Source: Lithospermum erythrorhizon (lineage: Eukaryota > Streptophyta > Magnoliopsida > Boraginales > Boraginaceae). From it: 64,000 nt of DNA. Made by a program: the position numbers and the translations under genes. Each line of letters begins with the position of its first letter. Position 1 is the stretch's first letter. The notes under the pieces were generated by a model that was not told the origin of the DNA, did not search any database, and was given only the letters and a program-made list of their open reading frames with translations. Location of the stretch: assembly GCA_019722365.1 (NCBI GenBank), contig JADFUC010001146.1:744001-808000 (forward strand), given 5' to 3'. Shown here piece after piece: positions 37,629 through 59,609 of this stretch.

Positions 37629-40194
37629 TTACCTATTGATGGACTTGTACAGTACCACTGTTACGTATTTTGATAGGAAACGATGTGTGGACCCAAGAGC
37701 TACAACTGATGGGCTGCTGGCGCCTTTCTGCATGTAAAGATGGTTAAGCACCACATGCTGAGGCCGTGAGAGAGGAGGTGGGATCTCCATGTGCAAAGAC
37801 GGTGCATTGAGCAGAGTCATTTGAAGATGTGGAGGGATGAGTGGTGGCTCCTTAGCAAAGTCTTCGACACTCGGTTGCATGTTGTTGTAGCTAGAATCTG
37901 GAGACTTGGGAGGTTCAAAACCAGATATGCTTTTAGTGTCTTCTGGAACATAATCCTGAAGTTCAAACAATAAAAACTGAGCTACTTGAGGATTCACAAC
38001 CAAGTTATGTCCTAAGTACGTGACTCATATCATATTCAGCTTTCATATAATTGAACAAAGTAGGCAATCTTTATATTCAGATTCACATCAATCACACGAG
38101 ATATTACTCATGGATACAGGGCAAATTGTGCTACCGTAGCAAAAAGAAATTGAAGTTATCTACCACCTTCACTTTATTTTGTGGTGACACAATAAACAAA
38201 AGTCTCAGAAAAAGATAGTATAATTTCAAAGGGAAAGACTGTGCTGTTTCAATCTATCAGTATTGCACATGCAATGACCATTTGTAAGAATATCAGACAT
38301 AACAACACAGCAACACGCTACATCACCAACTGATTTTACATTGGAGATATTCTTTGCACAACAGTTAGAAACAGGATTAGATAACTCCACCTATGGTGGG
38401 CAAAAACTACACAACTATATTAAACAGTTGATTCATCATTCATTGAGATATAATTTATCTACTATGAAGAATCACTTATGCCCATGGCTTGCCTTTACAG
38501 CTATGAATCCAAGGAAACAATAAATTAAAATGAAGAAAATTCACTTCATGAAGCTAGATGTCCATGGTAATTCCAGTATCTAACAACTAACATATTCATT
38601 CCAAACGTGCAAGATTACCTGGAGGTCCAAGATGTTATAATAGTTGCCTGTTTCATCTTGTGTCCATGGCAATTCCTGAACATATCTAAATTGCCCATCA
38701 ACTATAAATCTGTACTGATAAACACCAGAAGGGAGAACTTTCATAATTGTGAAGTCTTTTCCTGATTTCTGCAAGGGCTTCCTGACACAAAGTTCAACAT
38801 TTTAAGTTGCAACTGCTATTCAAAGAGCTAGAAAAGAGTGGGAGGGGAACAAAGACCACAAACCAAATATCTACCTTGTTCTCCAGTCATCCCATGATCC
38901 TTCCACAGCAACATCCTTTGCATCATAGCTCCATGTAATCATTGTTGGGATTCCTTGTGCATTTGATGCATCCTCATAGCCAGATGGGCTTTGCATCCAT
39001 GAAGGGTTTGGGATATGCATCTCATCCGGCCTTTGTAAAGGCACAACTGGCAACTGATAAAAATGATCAAGATACGAAACATATGTCAAAACGCAGGCAT
39101 AATAGAAGATTTATCTAAGACACCTAGTCAACAATCAGAGGTCAGTTACACAATGATGCCATCTTAGGCTCCTAGCTAGATCAAGAAATATGGCTAGGCG
39201 TAAAAGACTATCTCCATAATAGTAGAACTAAAACAGGAGTGACATACATGAACTACACTGCTTTTCCCCCTTTATCAACGGAACTTACAGTTAAATTTGC
39301 ATTACCAAAGCCATTTCCTTGCAAAAGACATAATGGTCACAATTGGCTCGATCCACCAAGAAATCCACACTTAACAATAACAAAACTCTCTGATATAAAA
39401 CTATAACCAAGTAAATGAAACAATGACTTAGTAAGATCCTTGCAGCTTAATCGATACATAATAATTGAAGAGAAGGATAATGCAACTCCCACTTCTCAAT
39501 TTCACCACAACTGAATATAAAAGAATCATCATAAAGAGAATATTAAAACCAAACATACATTAACATTAACAGCCTCCATATTATCACAGGGTTAAGACAC
39601 TAAGACTGCATACTATCCGAACCCCATTTACCCCACTAATACATCAACATTAACATGCCGCAATGCCTCTTAAGATGCTCCGACTAAGCGGGTAACGAGG
39701 TCAGATTAAGCTGCAAACACCACAACCAACTAAAGATGCAATCTTTTTACTCAGAAGTCAGATCTACTCTCTGGGAATTACCAAATTACACCTACTCAAA
39801 CTCCCAAATCCAACAATGACCATCAAAAACAGTCCAAAACTACAAATTCCAAAAACTTCTTAAAATACACCAAAGCATAACTCAACACAACAACAACTCA
39901 AACAATACTCCAATTACACCACATAAAAACACACCCAAAAACCAAAACCACCAATACTATACAATTAATGAAAAATAAACAAATAAAATTTTCAAGAAAC
40001 AATTTTTTGCAAAAAATAATTACCTGGGGTTTGAACATCAAAGGAGTATGAGCAGCTCTAGGACTAGGAGGAGGTGATTGTTGACCGCTAACATGCGCAC
40101 CATCTTCAGAAATTATGCTATCATGCGCACCTTCACCTTCAACCTCAGATTGGTTATCAATATCTCCTTCTTCTCTACCATTAGCATTACCCAT
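37629..40194 (-). CDS. KINB2: SnRK1 regulatory subunit beta-2 (AKINbeta2-like)
   Basis: Beta subunit and scaffold of the SnRK1 energy-sensing kinase, the plant homologue of AMPK/SNF1. It bridges the catalytic alpha and the gamma subunit and directs location (family knowledge). Four exons (40024-40194, 38875-39053, 38619-38781, 37629-37955) total 840 nt, or 279 residues. MGNANGREE at the N-terminus is a myristoylation context with Gly2. A Ser/Pro stretch [14 protein letters not shown] follows. The AMPK-type CBM48 runs from about residue 100 ([19 protein letters not shown]) to NYYNILDLQ, and the C-terminal ASC domain ends [34 protein letters not shown] and [12 protein letters not shown] match beta-2 rather than beta-1. 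All introns are GT-AG and the gene is complete. Confidence 0.95.
39590..39710. repeat. Dispersed repeat fragment in KINB2 intron 1
   Basis: TGCATACTATCCGAACCCC here closely matches TGCATACTACCCGAACCCC at about 59105-59123. Both are followed by related CT-rich sequence and AAGCGGG/TTAGGC-like motifs. It looks like a fragment of a dispersed non-coding repeat family. Confidence 0.5.
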
Positions 40195-41751
40195 TTTCAC
40201 AAACAACCAAAAAAACAATAAAAATTAATTCTTGGTATTATCTGATTCTTGGACCAATTAAAAAAAAGATTGCAACTTTGGAATCTGTGATGTGGATTCT
40301 ATTTTTGTACTATTACAATATACATCATGCATTTTTGTTATATATATGAACTATTTTTAGTATATTATATAACCTCCATGATTGTGAAGACTCAAAAAGT
40401 ATATGTATAAATATGAAGTGATGATATGACTAGCCAATAAGATAAAATTTTCTATGTAAAATTTGAGGTTTTGATTGTGGTTCGATTTTACTTTTGTTAT
40501 TTTTTATCGATAAAATTTATATTTGAAAATTATATTTATATCATTGATATTTATTTTAATATATTCATAAATTACATATATATTTATTTATACAATTTCC
40601 TCACAAGTAAATGAAATGTCGGAATCAGTTTATCAATAATTAAAATGAAAAATAACTAATGATAGATTAGGAAGAGTGATTAAATTAAAGTATTTTGATA
40701 ATGGTTTATCTGATTTTAGCTTTGCAAATAAATATAGTAGCAATTTATTATAAATTCAGTCTTGGGAAGGGACATTTTACCTAAAAATTAAATGAGTAGC
40801 CTCAAATTTGGGAGGTTACTTTAATTAAATAACATTAAACTATTATTATGTGGACAAAATCTATTACCCAACTTTGCTAGTGGACAAAAGTACTACCTAA
40901 CTCTCATTAACTTACAATCCAAAGGTGTCATTAGTCATAACGTTTTAAGTCATTAATTTTAGAAGGAAAAGTGATACAGAGCATATTTTGGTCAATTTAC
41001 TAGTTGAGTGCTGCTAGATTGCAAGATTTATCCACATAACTATAGTTTGGTGTTAATGGAAATATATTAGCCACAGATAAAAATGCTTCATCTCCACAAT
41101 TCATTAATCCAACCATTTAATAGAGCTGAATCCTTGACAAAACAGTGAAAGATGGAAACTGCTATCAATTCTCTATTGTAAAAATAAAGAAAGAATGAAA
41201 AGAAAAACTAAAGCTTAGCCCTTTTTGTTTTCATGATAATTAAAGTATTTTTTAATAACGTACCTTTTAGGATATATTAGTAATATTAATTAAGCCTTTA
41301 ATAAAGTATTTTATTAAGAAATAAAATTGAAAAAATCAAGATAAAATTACATTGAATTCTTATATGATCAAGTAAAAAGGAAAGAGAATATTTTGGTACA
41401 TGATCAAATAAATTGAAACGGAAGGAATAGGAATAATAAAAATCCAACATTTCCTTATAATCTTCGCTAATAGCATTCTATGGAAAGTTTTTACAACAAC
41501 ATGATTCCTAACAGAGCTATAAAAAAAACAAATGGTACAAAACTAGAATACAACATGAAAGCACTTGTGGGGGCGGGTAAAGATACAGTTCTGCCTGATC
41601 AGTTAACATACGACGTGAACTATACACAAACTGATCATAACCAGTTAAGTACACGCTTGTGCAACAGCGTTTTAAAAGCATATAACAACTCGAAGGGTGA
41701 AAATTTTCAAGTGTCCTAAGCATCAATGAAAGGTCTGTCGAACAAGAAATC
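40195..41751. other. Spacer between KINB2 start and ARI stop
   Basis: About 1.55 kb of AT-rich DNA with the KINB2 promoter and 5' UTR on the left and the ARI 3' UTR on the right. I see no repeat array, RNA gene or transposon end. Confidence 0.6.
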
Positions 41752-44700
41752 TCAGCGGCGTTGTTGGCACATTTGACATGCATTGACAGAAATGAGATTG
41801 GCAAATGTGCAGTATTCACAAGACCAGTATACTTTATCATCAACATTTCTCGAACTACCTGACTTTGATGTGGTAGCTTTGGTCCTATTACCTCGACTCT
41901 TGCTGCCCCCACCTCCCAGGCTCTTTGAGCTAGAACCCCTACTACAAGCACCATGTGAGTCCACGTCTGATAAACCATTCTCTAAAGCTCGAACCAGATT
42001 TTCAAAGTAGTTCTTAGTCACACTGCAAGTTCAAAGACTGTCATAACAAATACAAATATGGTTTTCATCTATCAAAAAAAAAAAATTAGACTTTTTTCTG
42101 AAAGTGTATCACATGTCATGTATATTTTTTGAGAATTGAATCATTTTCCACATGAAGACATCATCTGGCCTCTCCGTGAAAGCATATCATCTTGCAAGAG
42201 CATGCCAATGATGCACATCCAATGGAAAACAAATGATGGTTCCACAACAGTAATTGATAAAACTATTAGATGAACACAGTTTAAAGCATGTCCTCTACGA
42301 TGAAGGATCGAGTGATTGCTCTCTTATTTTGTTATGTTGGTTTTCGATAATGTTAGAAAATGCCATAGCAAATTGCTATCCACTCAACCAATTTAGAAAA
42401 TGAATTTCATAATCTGAAAAAAACTAGTATAGTTTTAAATCACCTGGTCAGTCCTGCTAATTTCATGCGGAATTCATTGAATTCCTTCGACGGACCCTCA
42501 GCATTGAGATATCCTTGCAACTCCTTTTCCGCACATTGATGGAGCCTCTCCAATCCAGATTCAGCCTCACCTGAAAATGGAAACTCTTCAGAAGATTTTC
42601 CTTTCCCCACTTAGAGATGATGTGAGATGTAAGTGGAGATGTTAAAAGAAAAACTCAACACATGATTGTAATCACATACCTTGTAAGTACTCAAAGAACT
42701 GTTTCTTTGCAAGTTCGTGATCAGGTAAATAAAATCCGTAAGCATATGTCCATTTAAGCACCCTTCTACATTCAACTATCTGTTAAATGGGATAAGCCAA
42801 ATTGTGTATTAATTTCAAGAAGAATAACAATTGGGTAAAAAAATACAGATGTATTCTTATCTGTTGCCAAGCCTCTAATATGAACTTAAGCTGAGATGCA
42901 GGCTGGGATTGTTTGTCACTGAGGTTCTCAAGCTGCAAGATTTAGCTCTTAATACTCTCAACTTTTTATAAAGAAAATAAATTAATATTGTTTTTAGATA
43001 AGTATGTATCATGAACTTATGGATAACTTGAGATATGGAACTGACGAGAGACGGCAAAGTATAAAAAAAGCAACTAACCAAAAGAGAGTATCCACTTCTT
43101 TTTTTACAGTATCCACTTATAATAAACAGTAGTTGTCGCCGAAACGTCATCTTGGGTTATAAATATGCATCTTTTAAGTTTCATAGTGTTCTATTTATTT
43201 CCATTAATTATTCCAAAAGCACAATTGATCTTTTACAAATAGGAACCATTTTGGCCTGCTTGTGGAGTATGATGAACTATTGTCATGAATGTCTTATTGT
43301 ACAAAGAGATGTGTTCATCACCCTCAGGGAAAGGTATTCTGACCTTACAGGAGTCATAGTTAGCACTATATCTGATTTTGAATAAGCATCGACATTTTCT
43401 AGAGCAACAGGAATTCTAAATTTATCTTTCATCAACTGAAAATTTTTCTTTAGCCAACTGCTTCAGGTGTATATCATTTACATCTTTGGTGTTTCCAATT
43501 GATATTACTTAGTACTCAACCAGTATCAACAACAACAATAACATAATATTTCTTTAGTAAATATGTATCTGGTTCCATGAAATGTATGCTATTCAAGCTT
43601 TTTGTTGATAGTACATCATGTACAAAGGAAAAAAGTGATTGCATTCGAAAGAAAGAAAGCAGCATACAAACTGTTCCTTTCATGCAGTATAACACGAAGT
43701 AATAAGCAACTATAATGAGCTTCACTTACATGTACAGTTTGCATCTGATGTAGATCTGCAAGTGCCTTTTGCCTGGACTGCATAATGAAATGAAAGTAAA
43801 TATTATTAAGTATAGTCGCAATGAACAACAAATGGATTGGAATTAACACTGCTGCTACTAGGAGCATATGATAAAAAGGGCGAGCAAGGAATATAATGCT
43901 ATATCAGAGGACTGCTACGGAAAAAAGGAGAATAATAATTTTGGTAACACATTAAGATGAAAAGGTACACACTTTCTTTGTCAGGCCCCTTGGTATGACA
44001 ATATGAGTTGGCATTTCTATAACTAGCATTTACTTGTAAAATCCACACCTCAAATTGCAGCCAGATTCATTACATAAACCTATCTATCAATAGCTGATAC
44101 AAGTTTGACTCATATTGTCCTCTTAAAAAAAAATCAAAATTAGTAAATTAAAATTCATATCTAGAGTCTAAATAACATTATCAGGTAGGGATACAACAAA
44201 CATAACGGGAACTTCCTCTGGTGAACTGTGCTGTTATGTAAGCGTCAACCGAACTACTGATGCTGGTCCAAAATATGTACACAGCAACACTACAGTTCAT
44301 TAAAGCAGTATGCTGCCATTATCTATTATCAGTATTATTATGCAAAAGAAGTCGGTTTAGTAGACTATTGATGTCATTATTAAATTTGGTTATGAACCAA
44401 TTTAGATGAACAGCAGTAAAATTCGTTCCATATTCAGATCTTTATGCAAATACAAGTGGAATCAAGCACACCAACCTACCGATTGATTTGTAGCCCATCT
44501 CTCATAATAATGAGTATATCTTTCTAATGAATTTTTCGCCATCTCTCTTCTTTTTTCGGTTTCATCAAACTGAGCAATGCCAAAGTTAAGCGATGCCAAA
44601 GTTAAGGGATCAACACATCATATTGTAACATGAAATACATATTTATTTCACTTAACATAATTTATTTTAAAATTTATTACCACTCCGTCTTGCTTTGCTG

Positions 44701-47700
44701 CCTCATATCGGTTGCAAGCATAGAATCCACCTGTTCTCTCACCATGATCTGACCATGCACCAAGACAGAGCCTGCAATGATACCATATTTGATGCTCCAA
44801 ACGATGAGAATATGCATTTCGGTTCTGTAAGATTATTAGTTGACATAATACTCCAAAGAGGGTGCGCAAAAAAGTGTCAAATAAATAGAGATCAAAGACC
44901 GATAAAAGATGTACTACCTTTGGCTTACAGAAATTCTAAAGAATAAACTTGTTTCCCTAATTTTGATGCGAGGAAAAGAAGCCATACCAGCAAAATTCGA
45001 ATTTACAAGGTGGAGTGCAGGTTACATGCATGCAACCTTGATTCTTCTCAATTGGTCGCTTGCATTTAGGGCATGGCTTGGAATTAGCTAATATCCTGAT
45101 ATATTATTAGAGCAATATATTAGTTGTTGAGCAGTTAAAATCCACTCTAGTCTCTCAAACATACAATTCAACACACACTCACAGAAGTCAGACTACAATT
45201 CCATATATTTCACACCTCTCAAACTAAGATAGTGAAAAAATTAAGATTTTTTATACCTTATTGATTACAGTACTTCATGGAATTGCTTCAACAATAACTC
45301 AATTGAAAAGCCTAGATATCAGGTGTCTATATCAAGCAGTTGGCTTATTTCTGTTATACATCTATGTTAATGATCACCAATTTCTATGTATAAAGCAGAA
45401 GAAACATATGACTCCAGTAAGAATCATAATGATACCAGTTCATATTTTCAGATTCAGCACTATTCTTTAAAATCCACTTGGACACAGTTCCGCAATCAAC
45501 TGGTCGATGAGCTTCTTCCGTGCACTACAGATAAAATAATTTAAGCATTACAAATTTAGAGGAAAACTATACAGGAAAGTCCATTGAAAGGAGGGTACTG
45601 AAAAGAATAAGCAGAAATGTAGTTGCACTAACATTCCAGCAGAAACTATAGGAGCAATGACATGTGATATCGGAACTTTCACCACCAACATCAAATTCAA
45701 CGACATAATCACAACCAGGAGCTGGACACCATTTAGTCTGCCCAAAAAGAAATGGGAAACCATTAACACAATAGTAATGCAAAGGGTCTATCATTTTCAT
45801 TCCGACAGTGCAACAAATAAATGTTACTTGAAACAAAGATAAGAACGCATTCAAACAACAGTGAAACTATTGCGAGATCTAAAATATGTGCATGTCTAGT
45901 TCAATAGACCCCAACATGATTATGTCCAAAGTCAGAATTCAAATTTTTTTGCACATGTTTCAGACAACCAGTAGACCAAAATGATAATTTTGCTGGAAAC
46001 CAGCTCTGAATATTTTAAGAATTTGTTTCCCCTGTCATGAAGTCCTGGTGGGTTTTGCCTCAACATTTTTTGAGGAGATTTTAAATGTTGCTATAGGAAA
46101 AGTTTCAATTTTCAACTTGGAGGATTTATTATTATACAAGCTAATGAAAAAAGTTGCGGAAAAGCTCAGTCATGCACCCTATTAGATACTCACTATACAA
46201 AATGTGACTAGTTTTAGATATTTCCAATTACCTTCCTGTTGCCTTCAATAAAAGATCTGAGAAGATATCGATTATACTTTGCTTTATCATCGTCTGAAAC
46301 CAATAAATTTACCATGTCTTGACCAACAGCAGCACTACATGATGGATCAGGGCATCGCAACATCAAACATCCAGGACCATCATTGATGGATGAGTTGATA
46401 TAACCTAGGGAACCATCAGAATGAGAGAAAATCTTGTGACACAAGTAACTTGAAAAAATATGGGAACAATTCAAACCTCGAGAAGATCTCGAATTACGCT
46501 ATCAATGAAAACTATAACCAAGTTCATGATAATTTATCTACCACACTTAGCATTAAGCTCTTTTAGAGAGCTCTAACATCATCTCTTAGCATTACACAAC
46601 GCTAAAAATATACCATCAAATTGATTAGTTATAAAAGTCTCTTGGCATAACTAAAATATGCCTCTTTCTTACAAATATCACGTGTAGATACATATTTTGA
46701 AAAATGTCATGATACATAAAAGTGATAGTTATACTTATAAACAAACCTTGCCAACAACTGACACAAAATGGATGACCACAAGCAGCAGCAGTTATCATAT
46801 CTTGTGTACAAGAGTCAAAGCAGATCCCACAAGTTAGCTGTAGCAAGACCACAACAAAAATGATAACTTTCAGAAATAAGTGAGGTAAAAATTACAGAAA
46901 TTAGTATGTCAGTGTACCACTTATAGAACAACTAATAATATACGTTTCATCAAAGTGCTTGTCATGGACGACTTACCTCTTCATCATTCGGAAGAGGAAC
47001 AGGATATTCTAGCAAACCAACTTGACCCCTCACCTTTTCCTCATCAGCAAACCACTCGTCATTCACTTTAGTAACACTCCTGTGCCCAAGAAAACAAACC
47101 ATCATTGAAGTCTCAAGACGACTCTGTACTGAGGTAAACAAGTTACATAGATGACAATAGTCTACTAAGTAGACTATGAAATCAAATAGAAAGTAAAAGA
47201 GGAAAAAATATTCCATTCATAATTACAACAACTTAACATCTGATTCTTGAAGTATAAAATTACCATCATCTAAAACCATTTAATCCTCTTCGACCAAGTA
47301 AGCATTCATAAGTTAATTTATTAGCACAATGGTATTGATTCTTGAATAGGGTAGAAACTGTACCACTGATAGTGGCGAAGAAGGATGCTAGCAGCATCCC
47401 TTGAAATGGAAAGCACACTTGATATCTTCATAATATCATCCGCTTGAAGACGACTAATATCACCTTCTGTCAAAATAGTATAATTCTGACAATACGCAGA
47501 ATTTCGAAGTTAAGGTAAAGCATGAGCATAGGAGATAAAAAAAAATTACCAATATATGAAGATCAGTGAGGACAATAAAATGTACTGTACTAATACAATA
47601 ATTGCAACCTGATAACTATTAATTACGAAATCAAATCAACCCGCTAATAAAATTAACTGCAAAAACATCAATTCAATCAATCATTTCACGATCCTAGATC

Positions 47701-48249
47701 AATCAACACGATTCACAACTTCAAATTACCTAATCAATACAAATCATCAGCAACAACTAACACAATAAATAAATAACTATTTTTTTTAAAAAATGCTTAA
47801 AAATAGAAGGAAAAAAACTAGTAGAATAATTGTAACCTGAGAACGGTTAATTATGATAATATTAGTATCACAGCAACACGATTCAATACGAAAACATCAA
47901 TTCAATAAATCATTCCACAATCCTAAATCAATCAACACAATTAATCACCTCAAATTAACTAATCAATACAAATCATCAGCATCAATTAACACAATAAAAA
48001 AAACTAAATAAAAACGCTAAAAAAATAAAATAAAAAATGCTTTAAAATATAAATAAATAAACTAGTATTATAATTTGGAACCTGAGAACGGCTATATGAG
48101 GCGTTGTGGTCATCGGAATCATCGGAATCGTGGTCCATGTAGCCGTAATCCTCCATCTCCACCTCGACGCCGCCGTCGGAATCCTCATCGCCGCCGTAAA
48201 AGTCACCATCGGAATCATGCAACACCATTTCGTCCGATGAAGATTCCAT
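41752..48249 (-). CDS. ARI8: ARIADNE-type RBR E3 ubiquitin ligase (ARI7/ARI8-like)
   Basis: RING-between-RING ligase that takes ubiquitin from an E2 onto its own cysteine before passing it to a substrate (family mechanism). Fifteen exons give 1,758 nt, 585 residues: 48082-48249, 47364-47485, 46977-47079, 46747-46837, 46232-46404, 45633-45737, 45436-45524, 44988-45095, 44681-44771, 44480-44569, 43730-43777, 42861-42932, 42680-42779, 42444-42570, 41752-42022. In order: acidic Asp/Glu/Ser-rich N-terminus; RING1 starting [11 protein letters not shown] with [11 protein letters not shown] and [13 protein letters not shown]2 [19 protein letters not shown], where the first Cys of GCMHVTC aligns with the catalytic Cys of parkin; Ariadne helical region [19 protein letters not shown]-terminal RanBP2-type zinc finger [20 protein letters not shown]. 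The frame is intact provided the intron at 42780-42860 is removed. That intron starts AT, not GT. Confidence 0.95.
42780..42860 (-). other. AT-AG intron in ARI (non-canonical 5' splice site)
   Basis: Conserved family sequence [10 protein letters not shown] ends at 42861 and [15 protein letters not shown] resumes at 42779. The 81-nt gap reads CAG/ATAAGAATAC at the donor and TTTAACAG/ATAG at the acceptor. No GT or GC donor keeps the conserved residues. Retention keeps the frame for 25 codons and then meets TAA just before the acceptor. Confidence 0.75.
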
Positions 48250-49380
48250 CTCTCGATGCTGCTTTTTTCTTTTGTGAAATATCCCCTTATATATGTTGAA
48301 TTAGTTAAAACATTTGGTGGCTACAATATGATTTCAAGTTCATTTTAATTGATGTTTTTATTTCATAAATGAAGTTTTAGGTGAAATGATTTTGAACATT
48401 AGGGGATTTTATGATTGGTTTGGACTGAATTAATTTATGTGAGAGTTTAAGATTTAAAAATTAATTTTGTAAGGATATTAAAATTAATCGAGGTGGATAT
48501 TGTAAAATGTATTTTTAATACTATTTTATTTGTTGGAGGTGAGTTAAGGTGGGAAAAACCTAAACAAAATTATTCACATCCTTTATCACCCGGTTTAAGA
48601 GTTAATAAAATTGTGTGAATCAATAGGAATGTAAAAAATGTAACACAAACATGGCAAACATAAAAATTAACATACAATAGATTTATTTTGGTTTATCCCA
48701 ATCCAAACGAACCATGAGGAAATAATCAACTCATACTTCCATCGCCCTAATTTAAGACCACTCTATTTCAATCACTCATGATAAAAAAAAAACTCCGTAT
48801 ATCGTTTGAATATTTATGTCCATTTTGACATTTGAGTTGAGATGACGGTTAAGTTTGATCAATTGAGTGAATGTATTTTGTTTGTCACACATATTTAAAG
48901 AAGGTGAATGATTCTGAACATTACTCACGTTTGAAACATATATAATTTTGATCATTTTCGTTCAAGTATGTGTTCATAAAATGATTCAAACCACTAATTT
49001 TGTCAATTTTTCTGTTCGATGAAAAACTTTTATCCAATTTTTATCATTTAGCTAAAAATATTTCCAACCTCTCAAATAAAAACATCGACCAACTACCTCA
49101 ACAATCAAATTTGAGCTCGTCCCTCGACAATTGTCAATGTTTACATCTTGTTGTTAACGTACATATGTTCGAAACGAATTAGTGGCATTGACAAATATTA
49201 ATACATGTAATGCAATTTACCATTAGCATTACCATGTTCATTCAAATCAAACCGGACAACTTTTGTTTGCTACATAGGGAGTATTTTCATGTATAATTTT
49301 TGTTTTCTTATGAAAAAAACAACATAAACTAATTGCCAATGTTTTTTATTGTCAAAAATAAAAAAACAATTTTTTTTAGA

Positions 49381-49516
49381 CTAATTTATTTATGCGTATA
49401 TTTTTTTAGTTGATCCCTATACTATGAGTTCTTTTTAGGCATGACCCTTAAACTTTTTTCGAATAGTCCCTATGCCGAAAAAGAACGCATAGTATAAGAA
49501 TCAAAAAACGAATTAG
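49381..49516. mobile_element. Small foldback MITE-like element
   Basis: Left arm CCCTATACTATGAGTTCTTT (about 49416) pairs with right arm AAAGAACGCATAGTATAAGA (about 49479). The outer ends CTAATTTATT and AACGAATTAG also pair. The flanks are T-runs, so no target duplication can be called. The superfamily is not assigned. Confidence 0.55.
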
Positions 49517-49647
49517 TTTTTTTTTAATATGCTTTACTTGTTTGCGAAGCTTCGTAACATGAAAAGCGCCCCCTATCCAAAACCAACGGTCCAGATAAAA
49601 GAATCATATATAGCTGACAAAATCAGCACACGATTCGACAAGTCCGT

Positions 49648-49668
49648 TATATATATATATATATATAC
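49648..49668. repeat. (TA)n microsatellite
   Basis: About ten TA units interrupt the spacer between ARI and the protease gene. It is a simple repeat of likely variable length. Confidence 0.9.
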
Positions 49669-50723
49669 TCCAAAATTATATAACTCACAATATATTTTCT
49701 CCTTAATATTCTTCCAAACATTCGATTTATCGATTGAGTAAGTTTAAACAATCACGATTTGATTAAATGTCTTTTATAATTAAACTATAAAAATCGATTA
49801 GTATTCAAAATTATGAAGGAATTGAGTAATTTGCTTGTTAAATACTCCGTATGTAATTAAATTATAATTTTTTGAATAACTTAAATGTTCCTGATTAATA
49901 CTCAGTGATTAAAATGAAAATTGATTTGAGTATATAAATGATGAAGTAGTTGATATATAGTAACTGATCATTGAGTAGAGAATTTGATTGATGAATTATA
50001 ATGTTTGAATTTATTTAGTTATTTTGAAATTTAGTGGAAGATTATATATTTTGAATGCTTGTTAACTGTGTTTGATTATGATTAAACAAATTAACGGATA
50101 TATATGTTAATCTTTTAAGGAGTTGTTGTATTGCATATATAGTTATTAGCGAGTCCGACTTGGCTGCTTACAACGGTGTTTGCTTAGACTTTGTTGTTGG
50201 CTATTATTAGTAATGCGGCCTTTAGATATTATGATAAATCTCATCGTTTATGATTGTTGCAATAAAAAAAGAGCTGTTGTGTTGGATATATAGTTTTTTA
50301 TGATTTTTCATTTTAGTGGAGGAGTATATACGTCGTGTGTTAACTGTGTTGATTATGATTAGACGAGTTATATTACGAATTTGAGATAAACGGATGATAT
50401 AAGTCGAATTTTTATGTCTAATGATAGACGATCGATATAGAGAATATTGATGTATATGGAAGAGATGTTGATTAATCTTTTAAGGACGTTGTTGTGTTGC
50501 ATACATAGTTAGCTATTATTGTAGTGAATTATTCAGAAATTATGATAAACCTCATCCTTCATGATTGTCGAATCTCTGGAAAATTACGATAAACCTCAAC
50601 CTTCATGAGTGTTGAGGGTAAAATTTGTGAATTGATGAAAACTTCTTGCCATAAATTTTCGATTTTACTGTTACTTTTTTGCATAATATAGTTTCTTCGC
50701 TTTATCTTTCCTTTTCTTATTAA

Positions 50724-54231
<3,508 letters not shown>

Positions 54232-54848
54232 GTTTTCCCTAACACCTCTTTCATGTTTCCCTATGCTCTCCACAAAAGAAACATATTGTGTATACATGCT
54301 AACATACCGTGCGAGTCTGTTCTAGTATTCAATGGGAGAAAATTATCATTTAAGAAAGTTGACATACATGGATAATTATCATAATAATCGTGGTATGTAA
54401 ATATAAGTGTTTGGATAAATCGCTATTATGATATATGGACTTCTCTGTATACTCTCGTCCTCCCTTCATACATTTGCTTCTGTTGTTATGTGTGAGTTGA
54501 GTTTCAGTTCTCAACCATAAATATGCAAAAAAATAAGTTAAGAAAACAAATGATTCTTTTAAGGATATTGAAGTAGGATGACAAATGCAATACAACATAC
54601 AATTCCAGAAATGTACTATAAGCTAGATGGTGAACAAGAAGCTCCTCAAGAGCTCTGGATTTCTGGAGAATATGAGAATACAATAGAAGTGCAGAATGTT
54701 GCAACAAGCAATCATGGATTCATGGTAGAATAATCTATATCTAGAAAGAGGCGAAAGGGGGAAGGGAAAAATGGCTATGGTGTTGGATTGAGAAGACGAG
54801 AGGAACACGTAGAAGACAACACGATGGAAAGTGGAAATCGTCAACATG
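54232..54848. other. Convergent 3' spacer (protease and CRT3)
   Basis: About 617 bp lie between the two stop codons. The genes converge, so both 3' UTRs must fit here and may overlap. I see no terminator-like hairpin or other gene. Confidence 0.6.

Positions 54849-59609
<4,761 letters not shown>

Noticed and set aside
48075..48299. Plus-strand open frame rich in Arg/His/Pro
   Set aside because: It is the antisense shadow of the acidic first exon of ARI.
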